Assembly (NCBI RefSeq): GCF_016648105.1
Contig: NZ_JACVVE010000018.1
Span: 1 to 64,000, forward strand
DNA length: 64,000 nt
Direction of reading: 5' to 3'
Origin: Pseudomonas sp. S31
GTDB lineage: Bacteria; Pseudomonadota; Gammaproteobacteria; Pseudomonadales; Pseudomonadaceae
Part shown: positions 1 to 8,902 of the stretch, in pieces
How the letters are laid out: each line of letters begins with the position of its first letter
Position numbering within the stretch: position 1 is the first letter of the stretch
The notes under the pieces: model-generated
Seen by the model: the letters and a program-made list of their open reading frames with translations, nothing else
What the model was told of the DNA's origin: nothing
Databases searched by the model: none
Translations under genes and position numbers: made by a program

Positions 1-51
1 ACTCGGCTACGAACCGAGCGGTCGCAGGTTCGAATCCTGCTGAGTCCGCCA
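1..51 (+). tRNA. tRNA-Arg(ACG), 3' part only
   Basis: The window opens inside a tRNA. Visible are the anticodon arm (stem CTCGG/CCGAG around loop CTACGAA, anticodon ACG, which reads CGU/CGC/CGA arginine codons after A34 deamination), the T arm with GGTTCGAATCC, the 3' acceptor strand and an encoded CCA end. The D arm and 5' acceptor strand lie upstream of the window. Confidence 0.93.
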
Positions 52-61
52 TACAATCAAG

Positions 62-94
62 AAGCCCGCTCATTTGAGCGGGCTTTTTGTTTTC
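62..94 (+). terminator. Rho-independent terminator of the tRNA
   Basis: A 10-bp stem (AAGCCCGCTC / GAGCGGGCTT) with a four-base loop is followed by a T-rich tract. It starts 10 bases after the tRNA CCA end, so it probably ends the tRNA transcript. Confidence 0.85.
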
Positions 95-393
95 TCGTTT
101 CGCTGAATTGTCATCGAACTGCAACTACGCTTTCTTACACACACCGACATCTTATCGTTGACTGATTCGCTTCTTGCGTTGTCACAGCTTTATCACGCAA
201 ACGATTGTTCTGGCCAAAAATTTAGGCGATCTAGCCGCCCAGGCAGTGTATGATTGCGCCCGTCAGCCCCGCCGGGGCTTGTGGAAAACCACCATGGACT
301 TACCCAGTAGTTACTCCCTAACACGATTCATACAGCTTGATCTGACAGATTGATTCTCCCGGCGTGCTCCGCTGCTGGGAGTGGAGTTCGCCT
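95..393. other. Intergenic region upstream of mgtE
   Basis: About 300 bases without a plausible gene. It should hold the mgtE promoter. I see no convincing -35/-10 pair, no magnesium-riboswitch-like fold and no repeat. The last 16 bases contain the mgtE ribosome-binding site (GGGAGTGGAG, about 378-387). Confidence 0.5.
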
Positions 394-1836
394 ATGACCG
401 AAGTAGAAGTAAAGAAAGGCCAAGACAGCCTGCAGGATCGCCTGGCTCAGGTGGTCGATCTGCTGCAGCGCCAGCGTGTCGTCGAAGACGTCACGCATCG
501 CCAGGAAGGCCAGCACCAGGACCTGGTTGAAAGCCTCGTCCACCGCCAGAACCTCGTGGAGCTGCAGCGCAAGCTCGACGACCTGCACCCCGCCGACATC
601 GCCTACATCCTCGAAGCCTTGCCCCTGCAGGATCGCCTGACGGTCTGGCAACTGGTGCGCTCGGATCGCGATGGCGACATCCTCCTCGAAGTTTCCGATG
701 CCGTTCGCCAGTCTCTGATCGCCGACATGGACGATCACGAACTGCTGGCCGCAGCCAAGGAAATGGACGCCGACGAACTGGCCGACCTGGCACCGGAACT
801 GCCGCGTGACGTCGTCCACGAGCTGATGGAAAGCCTCGACGCCCAGCAGCGTGAGCGTGTGCGCTCGGCGCTGAGCTACGACGAGGAGCAGGTCGGCGCG
901 CTGATGGACTTCGAGATGGTCACCATCCGCGAGGATGTCAGCCTCGAGGTGGTCCTGCGTTATCTGCGTCGCCTGAAGGAATTACCGAACCACACCGACA
1001 AACTGTTCGTGGTCGACTACGGCGGCATCCTCAAAGGTGTGCTGCCGATCAAGCGTCTGCTGGTCAACGACCCGGAGAAGAAGGTGGCAGAAGTCATGGC
1101 CACCGACCCGGTGTCGTTCCACCCGGACGAAGACGCCTACGATGCTGCCCAGGCCTTCGAGCGTTACGACCTGGTCTCGGCTCCCGTGGTGGACAAGAGC
1201 GACCGCCTGATCGGCCGTCTGACCATCGATGAGATGGTCGACCTGATCCGTGAGGAAAGCGAAAGCGAAGTGCTGAACATGGCCGGTCTGCGCGAGGAAG
1301 AAGACATCTTCGCCTCGGTCTGGCGTTCGCTGCGCAACCGTTGGGCCTGGCTGGCAATCAACCTGATCACCGCTTTCCTGGCCTCGCGGGTGATCGGCCT
1401 GTTCGAGGGTTCGATCGAGAAGCTGGTGGCCCTGGCGGCGTTGATGCCCATCGTCGCGGGCATCGGTGGCAACTCCGGCAACCAGACCATCACCATGATC
1501 GTGCGCGCCATGGCGCTCGATCAGGTATCGCCGGGCAACACCAGCCGCTTGATGCGCAAGGAACTGGCGGTGTCGTTGCTCAATGGCCTGATCTGGGGCG
1601 GGGTGATCGGCGCGGTGGCGTTCTGGCTGTATGGCAGCTGGTCGCTGGGCGTGGTGATGACCGCGGCAATGACCTTGAACCTGCTGCTGGCCGCGTTGAT
1701 GGGCGTGCTGATCCCGATGACCCTGACGCGCCTGGGGCGCGACCCGGCGATGGGCTCCAGCGTGATGATCACCGCCGTGACGGATAGTGGCGGCTTCTTC
1801 ATCTTCCTCGGGCTGGCGACGCTGTTCCTGCTCTAG
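394..1836 (+). CDS. mgtE: Magnesium transporter MgtE
   Basis: Inner-membrane Mg2+ channel, 480 residues, a normal length for MgtE. The cytosolic N domain covers about residues 40-165. A CBS pair follows at about 170-290 (EVMATDPVSF, then LIGRLTIDEM). The membrane part at about 315-480 carries the conserved GIGGNSGNQT motif (357-366) and a late TDSGGFF motif with the conserved Asp. In the family, Mg2+ bound to the cytosolic domains closes the pore. I chose the ATG at 394 because GGGAGTGGAG sits just upstream and the protein then starts in MTEVEV; an in-frame extension to 364 lacks such a site. The gene is monocistronic, convergent with amrZ, and shares a terminator region with it. Confidence 0.93.
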   Translation: MTEVEVKKGQDSLQDRLAQVVDLLQRQRVVEDVTHRQEGQHQDLVESLVHRQNLVELQRKLDDLHPADIAYILEALPLQDRLTVWQLVRSDRDGDILLEVSDAVRQSLIADMDDHELLAAAKEMDADELADLAPELPRDVVHELMESLDAQQRERVRSALSYDEEQVGALMDFEMVTIREDVSLEVVLRYLRRLKELPNHTDKLFVVDYGGILKGVLPIKRLLVNDPEKKVAEVMATDPVSFHPDEDAYDAAQAFERYDLVSAPVVDKSDRLIGRLTIDEMVDLIREESESEVLNMAGLREEEDIFASVWRSLRNRWAWLAINLITAFLASRVIGLFEGSIEKLVALAALMPIVAGIGGNSGNQTITMIVRAMALDQVSPGNTSRLMRKELAVSLLNGLIWGGVIGAVAFWLYGSWSLGVVMTAAMTLNLLLAALMGVLIPMTLTRLGRDPAMGSSVMITAVTDSGGFFIFLGLATLFLL

Positions 1837-1879
1837 GCCTTGGAGAGAGGGGCGCGCAGCGCCCCTGACGGCAGACACG

Positions 1880-1906
1880 AAAAAGCCAGCTTTCGCTGGC
1901 TTTTTG
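1880..1906. terminator. Bidirectional terminator between mgtE and amrZ
   Basis: An inverted repeat (AAAAAGCCAGC / GCTGGCTTTTT) has A and T tracts on both sides, so it can stop transcription from both convergent genes. A second GC-rich hairpin (GGGGCGC/GCGCCCC) lies just before it at about 1849-1865. Confidence 0.85.
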
Positions 1907-1923
1907 CTGGTTGGCCGAACGAC

Positions 1924-2250
1924 TCAGGAAGCGTCGGCAGCCATTTCCACATCGTGAGCGATGAGGGCCACCAGGGCGTTCTGTTGGCGGTGGGAGAGTT
2001 GGCGGAAGCGTTGGAGCAACTCGCGCTCATGCAAGGACAGCTCTGGGCTGTCCAGGCGCATGCTCAGCTCGTCACCCAACGCACCTTCTTGGATAAGGCT
2101 CTGTTCCAGGCGCGCGATGATCTCGGAGTTCATGCTGCGGTGATGGTTGCGCGCTACCTCGGCAATGCGCTCACGCATTCCGTCTGGCAGGCGGACGACG
2201 AACTTGTCAGCAGTGCGGCTCGAATAAATAGCCTGTTTCATTGGGCGCAT
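1924..2250 (-). CDS. amrZ: Ribbon-helix-helix transcription factor AmrZ
   Basis: Arc/MetJ-type DNA-binding regulator, 108 residues, the same length as P. aeruginosa AmrZ, whose sequence I recognise here (TADKFVVRLP near residue 13, HHRSMNSEIIARLEQSL near 36, SPELSLHERELLQRFRQL near 68). The ribbon-helix-helix fold covers about residues 13-57; the C-terminal part is the tetramerisation region in the characterised protein. In P. aeruginosa AmrZ activates alginate genes and represses fleQ and thus flagella; in other pseudomonads it also controls c-di-GMP enzymes. The likely target fleQ is in this same window. The start follows the P. aeruginosa protein (MRPxKQ); an ATG at 2241 is possible, and neither has a strong ribosome-binding site. 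Confidence 0.93.
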   Translation of the reverse strand: MRPMKQAIYSSRTADKFVVRLPDGMRERIAEVARNHHRSMNSEIIARLEQSLIQEGALGDELSMRLDSPELSLHERELLQRFRQLSHRQQNALVALIAHDVEMAADAS

Positions 2251-2588
2251 ATAAATTGACCGGATATCTGGTTCAGGGGAAAGCGGTTCTCAAATTGGCC
2301 GCACGGGATGGAAGTACGACCGTGGCGACGACAAAATGTTCAACCGAGATGAAAAATAGGCTGTGCATTTTGCCATGGTCGCCGTTTCCTTGGCGTCAAT
2401 TATGTGACTAATAGTGAGCCGGGTAAAGGCTTTTTGCCAGTACCAATTATCAGAAATGAGCACTGGTTTGAAAAATTTCACATCGATCGGCGCATTCTAC
2501 CGTCAGCCGTTTGCCGTCAAAAACCGGTAAATAACAGCAAATGGTCGGGAAAAGCCCTAGAATGCACGGGTTTCCTTCCTAGAGCATA
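2251..2588. other. Divergent intergenic region amrZ / phnN
   Basis: About 340 bases that must hold the promoters of both divergent genes. On the plus strand TAGAAT (2558-2563) is a possible -10 box for phnN without a clear -35. In P. aeruginosa amrZ is read by an AlgT/RpoE-type sigma factor; I find only a poor candidate for such a promoter here. Short ORFs in this stretch have no ribosome-binding site and no recognisable product. Confidence 0.4.
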
Positions 2589-3185
2589 GTGGCTATGCAA
2601 TATGACGCAAGCGATAGCTGTTTCCATTCAGCACGTCTGGTATTTCTGGTAGGACCCTCCGGCTCGGGTAAAGATTCCGTGATCGACGCAGCCCGTGCGC
2701 GCCTGGCGGCTGCGGGGGTGAAAATCGCCCGACGGGTCATCACCCGCTCCGCCGAATCCAAGGGGGAGGCTGCTCAAGGCGTCACGCCCGAAGGTTTCGC
2801 GGCGATGCTCGCGGCTGGGGAGTTTGCCATGCACTGGCACGCCAATGGGTTGGATTACGGGATACCGGCGCAGGTGGATCGTTGGCTCGAGGAAGGGCAT
2901 CCGGTGCTGGTGAATGGCTCGCGGGCCTACTTGAGCGAGGCGCGGCGGCGTTATCCGGACCTGCTGGCGATCATGCTCGAAGTGCGGCCGGAGATTCTGC
3001 GCCAACGCCTGCTGGCGCGCGGGCGGGAATCCGAGGCACAGGTGGAGCAGCGGCTGGCGCGTGGCGCCTCGCTGCAGGGCGAGGTCGAAGCGGATGTGCA
3101 TCGCCTGGATAATTCGGCATCGCTGGAGACTGCTGTCGAGGCGCTGCTGGCGTTGCTGGGCAGGGAAGGGGTGATTCGGATTTGA
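2589..3185 (+). CDS. phnN: Ribose 1,5-bisphosphate phosphokinase PhnN
   Basis: A small P-loop kinase of the guanylate-kinase fold, 198 residues, close to the usual PhnN length. The Walker A motif GPSGSGKDS lies near residues 22-30. Other family signatures are ARRVITRSA and the lid-like HWHANGLDYGIP. PhnN phosphorylates ribose 1,5-bisphosphate to PRPP in the C-P lyase pathway and gives an alternative PRPP route. No other phn gene is visible in this window, so it is an orphan copy whose main role may be PRPP supply. The start is uncertain: GTG at 2589 or ATG at 2595, with only a weak ribosome-binding site for either. Confidence 0.85.
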   Translation: MAMQYDASDSCFHSARLVFLVGPSGSGKDSVIDAARARLAAAGVKIARRVITRSAESKGEAAQGVTPEGFAAMLAAGEFAMHWHANGLDYGIPAQVDRWLEEGHPVLVNGSRAYLSEARRRYPDLLAIMLEVRPEILRQRLLARGRESEAQVEQRLARGASLQGEVEADVHRLDNSASLETAVEALLALLGREGVIRI

Positions 3186-3315
3186 AATTCAGTGTCGGCC
3201 GCTTCGCAAAGGAGGCCGGAAAAGTCGCCTGCAAGCGATCGAGACATGACAAACGGCAGCCCGCTGGTTAAGATGCTCGCCGTCCTGTCGCTTGGCTTTC
3301 ATGCCTGGCAAAAAT

Positions 3316-3392
3316 GTCTCAGTAGCTCAATTGGATAGAGCATCCCCCTCCTAAGGGGAAGGTTGCAGGTTCAAATCCTGCCTGGGACGCCA
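3316..3392 (+). tRNA. tRNA-Arg(CCT)
   Basis: A full cloverleaf of 77 bases: acceptor GTCTCAG/CTGGGAC, D arm GCTC/GAGC, anticodon stem TCCCC/GGGGA around CTCCTAA (anticodon CCT, codon AGG), T arm GCAGG/CCTGC around TTCAAAT, and an encoded CCA. No integrase or duplicated 3' end is visible nearby, so there is no sign of use as an integration site. Confidence 0.96.
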
Positions 3393-3402
3393 TGCTCCTC
3401 CC

Positions 3403-4962
3403 TCAGAGGGACACTCCCTGCAACCGCAGATACCCGATCACCCCCACCATCGCAGCGCAAAACAACCACTGCAGCCAACTTAGCCCGGCTATCCGGTAGA
3501 TCGCCTGCAATGGCCTGCGCCAGCGGTATTGGCGATCCTGTGGGGCCATGTCGGCCGGCTGCAGCACACCGATCACGCCGGTCAGCAAATAGGTGGCCAG
3601 CCCCAGCCACCCTAGCCAGAGCCCGATCACCAGGCCCAGGCCGATCAACGGGCCGGCGTTGCGTATCACCAGCAAGCGACGATCGCGGGTGAGGTTTCTG
3701 CGGACACATTCTGCGCTGAGCCGCTGGTCGAGGTCGTGAAGGCTCTCGGCGATATCGAACCAGAGACCGAGCAGCCACTTGCCGACATAGGCGCCTAGCA
3801 GTGCCGCCAGGGCATAGAGCGGTAGTATCAGCAGCATCACGGCCAGCCCGGCACCGGGTAGGCTCTGCAGGGCAAGTGTCAGGGTCAGCACGGCAGTCGT
3901 GCGCTTGATGCCGTAGGGTGGGTCGCGGGGCTCGACGAGTCGTTTCCAGAACCACGGATCATGCATGGGGAACATCCCCAGCAAGTCGGCGAAGCGCGAC
4001 GAGAAGGCATCGGACAGCCGTTCACAGGCTTGCCAGTCGGCCTCGACGAAACCTGCGGCCAATTCCCTCTGCTGCTCGGGTTGTTGCACCAGCAGAAACA
4101 GCGCGGCGGCGTTGGCCTGGGGGCTCGGCTGTTGTTCGCGTCGAGCCGCCAGCGCGCGCAACGCATCGATCCAGGTGCGTTGCTCGCAACGCCGATGCAG
4201 CGCTTGCCAATGTTCGTCGGGGATCGGCGGCGTGGCGCCTGGAGCGTCCCAGGCGAAGACCTGGCAGATGCCGACGAACAACGCCGGTGGCCAGTCCTCG
4301 TTGTCGAGCAGCAGGGTCAGCACATGCACCTGGAATGCCTGGCGACGCGAGAGGTCGCCCAGCCAACCTTGGCGACTGGCTTGCGCCAGGCAATCGATGA
4401 ACTGCGCAGGCTCACCCGCGGCCATGTACTGCTCCAGCCTGGCGTGGAGCGCGGTGGCAAGTAGCAGGGCCAGGCGTTGCTGCTCCAGTTCGCCGGTTGC
4501 GAACTGCTGCCAAGGGGTCAGCCACTGGCGCTGCTCCACGCCCCAGCGCAGCAGGTTCGGGTGGGCGGTGGCTGCCTCCAGGCAGCGTCTGAACAGCAGC
4601 GGCTCCAGGGCTCGTTCGATGCCTTTTGCCTTGGCCTCGTACCAGGTGCGCTCGACGGCGCCATCGTCGAGCGCTGCCAGTAGGGCCAGCGCCTGCTCGT
4701 GCTCTGAAGGCGCTGCCGGCTTGGGTACTGTCGATCTGCTGCAGATGGGGGGCACGGCATCGGCAAGCGCGACCGTGGCCTCGGTACGCGCCTCGCGCGC
4801 TGATTGCAGGGCTTCTTCATAGGCCTCGCGCAAGCGCTGGAATGCCACCGGATCTTCGTCGGGGCGGGTGCGCTTGAGCAACCTGGCGTATTGCCGCTTG
4901 ATGCTGCGTTCATCGGCTTCAGGGGAAAGTTCCAGCACCTGCCAGCAACGGGAAATGCGCAT
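3403..4962 (-). CDS. Membrane-anchored J-domain protein, partner of HscC
   Basis: 519 residues. The first 55 or so form a J-domain-like region (CWQVLELSPEADE, then RQYARLLKRTRPDEDP and REAYEEAL). The invariant HPD tripeptide of J proteins is RPD here, at about residues 33-35. A long helical middle region follows, then a hydrophobic C-terminus (about residues 355-519) with three or four membrane segments. It starts three bases after the hscC stop, so the two are co-transcribed. E. coli HscC likewise works with membrane J proteins (DjlB/DjlC), so this protein probably recruits the HscC chaperone to the inner membrane. Whether RPD still stimulates the Hsp70 ATPase is unknown. Confidence 0.8.
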   Translation of the reverse strand: MRISRCWQVLELSPEADERSIKRQYARLLKRTRPDEDPVAFQRLREAYEEALQSAREARTEATVALADAVPPICSRSTVPKPAAPSEHEQALALLAALDDGAVERTWYEAKAKGIERALEPLLFRRCLEAATAHPNLLRWGVEQRQWLTPWQQFATGELEQQRLALLLATALHARLEQYMAAGEPAQFIDCLAQASRQGWLGDLSRRQAFQVHVLTLLLDNEDWPPALFVGICQVFAWDAPGATPPIPDEHWQALHRRCEQRTWIDALRALAARREQQPSPQANAAALFLLVQQPEQQRELAAGFVEADWQACERLSDAFSSRFADLLGMFPMHDPWFWKRLVEPRDPPYGIKRTTAVLTLTLALQSLPGAGLAVMLLILPLYALAALLGAYVGKWLLGLWFDIAESLHDLDQRLSAECVRRNLTRDRRLLVIRNAGPLIGLGLVIGLWLGWLGLATYLLTGVIGVLQPADMAPQDRQYRWRRPLQAIYRIAGLSWLQWLFCAAMVGVIGYLRLQGVSL

Positions 4963-4965
4963 GGC

Positions 4966-6663
4966 TCAGAAACCGCCCTGGTGTTCGAACTGGTCCAGGC
5001 GCTCGCTCAGTTGCTTGCGCGCCTGGCGGATGACGCGTTCGTCCTGGCTGGCCAGTGCCTGTTGGAACAGGTTGGCCCAATGATCGATCTGCTGGCGATG
5101 TTCGCCCAGGCTCTCCTGGTACAAACGCTCCAGGCGCGCGACCAGCAGCGTGTTGACCTGCTGCTCGCGGGGATGAACCTTGAGCGCTGCCAGGTTCTGC
5201 AGGCACGTGGCGATTTCCTCGGGGCTGAGTACCCCAGGATTGTTCTCGATCACCAGCTCGAACTGCTCACCGGTCAGCGGAATGCTCACCTGGCATTCCA
5301 GGATGCCGTTGTTGTCATAGGTGAAGCGCACATCCAGGTCCACGGAGCCGCCGGTGTTCGGCGGTACCGGGATCTCCAGGGCTCCCAGCGCGATATTGTC
5401 GCGCACCAGGCGGCTTTCACCCTGGAAAATCCGCACCTGCACGCGCTCCTGCGACTCATCGACGGTGCACACGGTTTCGACGCGGCTGACCGGTACCGTG
5501 CTGTTGCGCTCGATGATCGGCAGGTAATGCCCGGCCTCGAGCCGTTGGCCGAAGCGCTGCGAGGTCTCGATGCCCAGGGTATAGGGGCAGACGTCGGTCA
5601 GCACCACCTCTTCCAGGGCGGCATCCCGCGCGTTCAGTGCGGCTTGGATCGCGGCGCCGTGGGCCACGGTTTCGTCCGGGTTCAGGTGCACCGAGGGGAA
5701 GCGACCGAACAGGCTGGCGGCCAGTTTGCGCACCAGGGGCATGCGCGTGGCGCCGCCTACCATGAGGATCTGATCCAGTTCGTCGATGCGGATGCGCGCA
5801 TCGCGCAGGGCGCGCTCGACCGGATTGCGCAGCCGCTCCAGCAACGGCTCGAACAATTGGGCCAGGTCTTGCTGGGTGAAGCTGTACTGCCACTGCTGGC
5901 CGTCGAGCCGCAATACGAACTCGCAGCTAGCGGCTTGCCCCAGCGCGATCCGCACCCGCTCGGCCTCGCGTTGCAGGGCCTCGCTGATTGCATGGGTGGC
6001 GGGAAATCCGGGGGTCTCGGCCTGGGTCTGGAGAAAGCGCTGCACCAGCAGCTGATCGAAGTCTTCGCCCCCCAGGTAGTTGTCGCCAGCACTGGAGCGG
6101 ACCTCCATCACGCCATCGAACAACTCCAGGATCGACACGTCGAACGTCCCACCACCCAGGTCGAACACCAGGAACGAGGACTCGCCGCCGCGCTGAGGCA
6201 GGCCGTAGGCCAGGGCGGCTGCGGTCGGCTCGTTGATCAGCCGGGTAACGGTCATCCCGGCCAGTTCGCCAGCGATGCGCGTCGCCTTGCGCTGGGCATC
6301 GCTGAAGTAGGCCGGCACGCTGATCACCACATCGGTCACTGGCTTGCCATGAGCGCGCTCGACGTCTTCCTTCAGGCTCCTCAGCAGCATCGCCGATAGC
6401 TCTTCGGGACGAAAGGGCGTGGCTCCCAGCTGCACCGTGCGAGCACTGCCCATGTGGCGTTTGAACAGGGCAGTGGTCAGTCCGGGATGGGTAGACAGGC
6501 GCTCGCGGGCCGCTTGCCCGACCAGGATCCGCCCCTGGTCATCCAGGCCGACCACCGAGGGCGTCAGCAACTGCCCCAGGGCATTGGTGACGAGCACGCT
6601 GGTGCCCTTGTCCCAGACCGCTACCAGGCTGTTGGTCGTGCCCAGGTCGATTCCGACGATCAT
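4966..6663 (-). CDS. hscC: Hsp70-family chaperone HscC
   Basis: 565 residues, the size of HscC and shorter than DnaK (about 640). The ATPase domain covers about residues 1-370, with the phosphate-1 motif GIDLGTTNSLVAV at the N-terminus, FLVFDLGGGTFDVSIL and VGGATRMPLV. A substrate-binding beta domain and a shortened helical lid follow. A ribosome-binding site (AAGGAAAAGG) lies before the ATG. It is the first gene of a two-gene operon with the J-domain gene. HscC is a specialised Hsp70 whose substrates are poorly known. No heat-shock (sigma32) promoter is obvious upstream. Confidence 0.9.
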   Translation of the reverse strand: MIVGIDLGTTNSLVAVWDKGTSVLVTNALGQLLTPSVVGLDDQGRILVGQAARERLSTHPGLTTALFKRHMGSARTVQLGATPFRPEELSAMLLRSLKEDVERAHGKPVTDVVISVPAYFSDAQRKATRIAGELAGMTVTRLINEPTAAALAYGLPQRGGESSFLVFDLGGGTFDVSILELFDGVMEVRSSAGDNYLGGEDFDQLLVQRFLQTQAETPGFPATHAISEALQREAERVRIALGQAASCEFVLRLDGQQWQYSFTQQDLAQLFEPLLERLRNPVERALRDARIRIDELDQILMVGGATRMPLVRKLAASLFGRFPSVHLNPDETVAHGAAIQAALNARDAALEEVVLTDVCPYTLGIETSQRFGQRLEAGHYLPIIERNSTVPVSRVETVCTVDESQERVQVRIFQGESRLVRDNIALGALEIPVPPNTGGSVDLDVRFTYDNNGILECQVSIPLTGEQFELVIENNPGVLSPEEIATCLQNLAALKVHPREQQVNTLLVARLERLYQESLGEHRQQIDHWANLFQQALASQDERVIRQARKQLSERLDQFEHQGGF

Positions 6664-6922
6664 GAAGCAATTCCTTTTCCTTCCAGTCGCGAAGGCTCTG
6701 ACGAACAGCGTCGTCCGCGCAAGTCCTTTTTCCAGAATGAGAGGCGGTACTCAAAAACGCAATAAAACCGCTCGAGATTGAACTTATATATTCCTGAGCG
6801 TTCTAGGATACCGCTCCGGGCTGGTGGCAATGTGTCAGCAGCTGCGCTGAATAGCGATGCAAAAGCGTGCAACAGGCCTGGATGGCAGAGTCCGACAGAC
6901 ACTTACAGGGATGCAACCTCTC

Positions 6923-7831
6923 ATGCAGCAGACTTCCAATCAAGCGCCCGCCACGGGTGCCCTGGTCGGCCATTACTACTATGGCAAGGCGGCCAAGATC
7001 TTTGTCATCATCCTGGTCGCGACCCTGCTGTTGCTGGCAGGCGCCATCCTCTACTTCACTACGTTGCTGCCGGCGAACGGCTCCGGGCCGGTGGCGTTCA
7101 CCACTTCGAGCGGCTCGACCGTACGCTTCGACGGCCAGGTCTCGTTGCTGTACTTCACCAGTGGCCTGCTGGCGGTGCTGGGGCTGGGCGTCGCGGCACT
7201 CTGGGCCTGGCACAGCCGCTATCGGCACAGCAGCTACGAGCTGTTCGAGAAGGGTATCGCCTACACCACCAAGGGCGTGCGTACCTATGTGCCGTTCACC
7301 GAGATCGAAGACCTCTACCTGTTCAGCTCCGGGCAGATGGTGATGACCGGCATGATCACCAACCTGGCCTTCCGGCGTAACGCCAGCGAGCCGTTCCATC
7401 GGGTGATCGAGCCGCTCAAGCGCTTCCACGAGTTCGTGCAGCTGTTCCGCGAGCTGTATCTCGATGCGCGCCAGCCGGCGGTCCTGCAAACGCTGCAGGC
7501 AGGTGGCTCGGTGACGTTCAAGTACATCGCCACCGGTGAGGTCTGGCGCAAGCGCGTGAGCGGCAACTTCCTCGATGCCAAGACCCTGCCCATCGTGGTC
7601 ACCCGGGACCACCTGCAAGTGCAGGGCAGCCAGGTGTCGATCGCGTCGCTGCGCAGCATGGACACCAGCACCTGGTCCGAGAAGATCAACCTCAAGGATG
7701 CGTCCGGCAACACCGTCCTGTCGACCGTCGCCACCGGCATCATGAACATGGACCTGTTTCTCAATACCTTGGGCCTGCTGATGGAAGACTCCGCTGCGCA
7801 AGCGCCGCAAGCAGCTGCTTCCCAGGCCTGA
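6923..7831 (+). CDS. Predicted inner-membrane protein of unknown function
   Basis: About 302 residues. Two hydrophobic segments near the N-terminus (IFVIILVATLLLLAGAIL and LLYFTSGLLAVLGLGVAAL) bracket a loop of about 40 residues. The rest is soluble with many beta-strand-like segments (YELFEKGIAYTTKGVRTYVP, then FTEIEDLYLF), reminiscent of the DUF6585/PH-like membrane proteins, but I am not sure of the family. I chose the ATG at 6923, 12 bases after AGGG; 6911 and 6857 are other in-frame starts. The gene is divergent from hscC and followed 87 bases later by a lipoprotein gene, so an envelope role is plausible. Confidence 0.6.
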   Translation: MQQTSNQAPATGALVGHYYYGKAAKIFVIILVATLLLLAGAILYFTTLLPANGSGPVAFTTSSGSTVRFDGQVSLLYFTSGLLAVLGLGVAALWAWHSRYRHSSYELFEKGIAYTTKGVRTYVPFTEIEDLYLFSSGQMVMTGMITNLAFRRNASEPFHRVIEPLKRFHEFVQLFRELYLDARQPAVLQTLQAGGSVTFKYIATGEVWRKRVSGNFLDAKTLPIVVTRDHLQVQGSQVSIASLRSMDTSTWSEKINLKDASGNTVLSTVATGIMNMDLFLNTLGLLMEDSAAQAPQAAASQA

Positions 7832-7918
7832 ACCCGTGCCTGGGGCGGCGATGACGAGCGCCCGGGCCAATGGCGATCGGATGAGCCGATCGCCCAGCGA
7901 ACCTTAAGGATGAACACA

Positions 7919-8902
7919 GTGCAGTCGAAGAATGTTTGGGTAGGGATGCTGGTCGCCGTGGGCATTTTGCTTGCCGGTTGTGACAACGGCGAGTCGCCCC
8001 GCAGCGCGGCGGCGACCCAGGGGCAGGAGGCGCCGCAAGCGCCGAGCGCCGAGCAGGTCGAGATCGAGAAGTACAACTTCTATGTCGACGCGGCGAACCG
8101 TGGCGGCAACTTCGGCGCGATCCTGGAAAAGCGCCGCACCGAATATGCCAAGGGCCTGAAGTCGGACAAGCCATTGTCCGATTACTACATCTTCAGTGCG
8201 TATGACATCAGCGGCCTGCGCGACAACCTCAGCAAGGCCTTGGCCCTGTCGTCGCCCATGCCGGAACTCGACGAGCCGGCCAAGGCGATGCTGGTGGCGC
8301 TGGAGAAGCTCGCGCCGATCCACGCCGACCTCGCCAACTACGCCGACTCCAAGGGCTACCTGGCCGATGGTGGCAAGAAGGCCAAGGAGCTGGAGCCTGC
8401 GCTCGACGCCGCCATCGAGGCGGTTGCCACGGAGCAGGACAAGTTCTACGACGGCCTCGCCAAGCGCGACGAGATCAACACCCAGCAAGCGTTCGACGAC
8501 GCCGAGAAGGATACCCTGGAGTACTACCGCGCTGGCATCGTGCTCTACGCCAAGCAATCGGTGCGCTTGTCCAAGGACTTCTACCAATCTGCAGGCAAGG
8601 AAGAAACCGCCAAGCCGTTCGAGGAAAGCCTGAACAAGACCGCGCAGATGATCGAAGGCTGGGACAAGCAGAGAAAGGCGCAAACGCCGCAAATGTCCTG
8701 TAGCGTGTTGCTGAGCGACCTGAACCGCTTCGTTGGCAAGGGGCGTGAGTCCATCGCCAATGCCCGCAAGGGTGGCTACAAGTACGATGAACAGCGTCAG
8801 ATGATGTGGAAGAACAACAACCCGATCAAAGCCGATGCGCAATGGTTCGCGCGCTTCTACGACTCGGTCATCAATGGCATGAACGCTACTCGCTGCAGCT
8901 GA
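7919..8902 (+). CDS. DUF3829 (YiiG-like) lipoprotein
   Basis: A lipoprotein signal peptide with lipobox LLAGC precedes a mature domain of about 300 residues, rich in charged helices (IEKYNFYVDAANRG, LSDYYIFSAYDISG), as in the DUF3829 family of unknown function. I prefer the GTG at 7919 because AAGGA lies eight bases upstream; an ATG at 7910 directly abuts that site. It follows the unknown membrane protein on the same strand and may be co-transcribed with it. Confidence 0.75.
   Translation: MQSKNVWVGMLVAVGILLAGCDNGESPRSAAATQGQEAPQAPSAEQVEIEKYNFYVDAANRGGNFGAILEKRRTEYAKGLKSDKPLSDYYIFSAYDISGLRDNLSKALALSSPMPELDEPAKAMLVALEKLAPIHADLANYADSKGYLADGGKKAKELEPALDAAIEAVATEQDKFYDGLAKRDEINTQQAFDDAEKDTLEYYRAGIVLYAKQSVRLSKDFYQSAGKEETAKPFEESLNKTAQMIEGWDKQRKAQTPQMSCSVLLSDLNRFVGKGRESIANARKGGYKYDEQRQMMWKNNNPIKADAQWFARFYDSVINGMNATRCS

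Noticed and set aside
2290..2481. Small ORF in the amrZ-phnN gap
   Set aside because: No ribosome-binding site, no recognisable features, and it covers the expected promoter region.
3316..3392. tRNA-Arg(CCT) as an integration site of a mobile element
   Set aside because: No integrase, no duplicated tRNA end and no foreign-looking genes adjacent.
4804..6399. 531-residue open frame antisense to hscC
   Set aside because: The Hsp70 motifs on the other strand are decisive.
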